A model generated the notes under the pieces. That model made no database searches. It was given only the letters and a program-made list of their open reading frames with translations, and had not been told where the DNA came from. DNA of 64,000 nt from Chromobotia macracanthus (lineage: Eukaryota > Chordata > Actinopteri > Cypriniformes > Botiidae): contig JAZGTH010000059.1 of assembly GCA_036877525.1 (NCBI GenBank), positions 6,448,001-6,512,000 on the forward strand. Direction: 5' to 3'. Shown one piece after another: positions 62,981 through 64,000 of this stretch. The stretch's first letter is position 1; each line of letters opens with the position of its first letter. Made by a program: the position numbers and the translations under genes.

Positions 62981-64000
62981 CTGTGAACAGAACAAAGGTT
63001 TTTGAAAGAGCAAACACTAAACAAAAACTTGATGGTAAGAACTTTATTGAACTCTTCATTCTTGTTCTGGTTATATACCGACATTTTGTGATGCGTTTTC
63101 TCACGTCTTCATTTCAGTGCTTAGTCTTGTGTGCGTATGCCGAAAAGACGGCAAACAAAAAGGGATAAACAAAACTTGAAATGATTAAACGGTGAGAAAA
63201 ATCTTTATACTTACCTTAAGAAACTTTGTCTGGGTTGGTTTTAAAGCAATGACAATTGTGGGTTCTGATCAAGCATTCGGTATCAAGGAATTTACTTTTT
63301 AGTGTTTGGTAGATGCTTTATCCAAAGCAACTTACAAAAATCAGATTCATCCTAAGGGGGCCATAACATGAAAAAGGCTAGGATACAAGGTTTCAACAAT
63401 TGTTTAGAGAAATATAGAATAATATAAAATAAGAGGGACAGAGAAAGAAGAAAATGTGGGAGTATAGAGGGTTTTGGGAGGGTAACAGTTTACAGTATGA
63501 TTTAAATGCCTGTATCGAGTGCATTGTGCAAAAGAAACTGTCCCATCTTAAGACTTTCATGTCAAATTCTAGAGTTCATGTGAAACAGGGTTCATTCTTA
63601 AGCACAATTTCTGTCAGTAACCCATCAGACTAGCTCTACAACTTGCATACAAATAAACACATGAAGTTAAAATTCCAGAAATTACAAAAGCAGAGTCTCA
63701 AACTATAGGGGTTAAAATGCATTTTACTGGGTGTATGTAAGATACTGATGTTACATTTAGACCGATGCTGCTAAAGACCTGCAGAAAACTGTAGACGGCA
63801 TTTTGGATTGCAGTTTTTTTAAGCTTCCTGACAATATAAAAAATGTCTTGAATGTGGACAAGACATTCTAATACCTTTTCTATAAAGCAATTATTACAGA
63901 GTGTGAATTAAAACTAAATTAACTTAAATTTTTATCATTATTTGTTCTCTATAAGATCACCAAGCTCATCTCTATAAGATACCGTTATACGATCAATATA
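62981..64000. other. Probable cd247 intron 1 up to the window edge
   Basis: I find no exon with a signal peptide and an in-phase donor here. A donor-like site at about 63213 follows a stretch that reads into a stop in the needed phase. A SINE tail fragment lies at 63298-63345. Confidence 0.4.
63298..63345 (-). repeat. SINE 3'-tail fragment
   Basis: On the - strand the fragment reads GTTGCTTTGGATAAAGCATC…, the conserved tail of the fish SINEs seen elsewhere in the window, without a head. Confidence 0.45.

Noticed and set aside
63181..63290. First exon of cd247 ending at the donor near 63213
   Set aside because: In the phase needed for the 62886-62980 exon the stretch ends in a stop codon, and no signal peptide is encoded.

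Overview
The window is nuclear DNA from a ray-finned (teleost) fish. Vertebrate genes are split by canonical GT-AG introns, intergenic DNA is AT-rich, and there are tRNA-headed SINEs and small inverted-repeat elements of the kind common in cypriniform and related fish. The species, and any teleost a/b paralogue suffix, cannot be read from the sequence. I rebuilt eight protein-coding genes by joining exons at splice sites and checking reading phase; seven are complete or nearly so, and one (cd247) runs off the right edge. I see no prokaryotic, CRISPR, plasmid or viral system.

Layout, left to right: mpc2 (+, 510-2997), a subunit of the mitochondrial pyruvate carrier; nxpe3-like (+, 5677-9029), a neurexophilin and PC-esterase domain protein; me3 (-, 12408-17171), mitochondrial NADP malic enzyme, convergent with nxpe3; ildr1 (-, 19593-23580) and ildr2 (-, about 25614-37963), a head-to-tail pair of angulin-family immunoglobulin receptors; gpa33 (-, 38964-42385), an A33-type two-immunoglobulin-domain receptor with a greatly expanded repeat tail; pou2f1/Oct-1 (+, 43552-54186) with a very long 3' UTR; and cd247, the T-cell receptor zeta chain (-, 61092-62980, first exon missing), convergent with pou2f1.

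Themes: mpc2, ildr2, gpa33, pou2f1 and cd247 are neighbours on human 1q24, so the window holds an ancient vertebrate block. ildr1 and nxpe3 have human orthologues on 3q and me3 on 11q, so their presence here reflects either the ancestral arrangement or fish-lineage rearrangement. mpc2 and me3 both act on mitochondrial pyruvate and malate; ildr1, ildr2 and gpa33 are epithelial junction or surface immunoglobulin-fold proteins; pou2f1 and cd247 are a transcription factor and a lymphocyte signalling adaptor. Nothing suggests that they are co-transcribed.

Most notable points: a 15-copy, 14-residue charged repeat in the gpa33 cytoplasmic tail; a cd247 with two ITAMs and no intact third; the ildr1-ildr2 tandem with a different intron in the immunoglobulin domain; a perfect double-octamer palindrome in pou2f1 intron 1; a 19-bp minisatellite with a 57-bp higher-order period in the me3 5' intron; and a SINE that ends directly beside an ildr1 splice donor. 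All exon calls come from reading splice sites and remembered family similarity; no database search was run.
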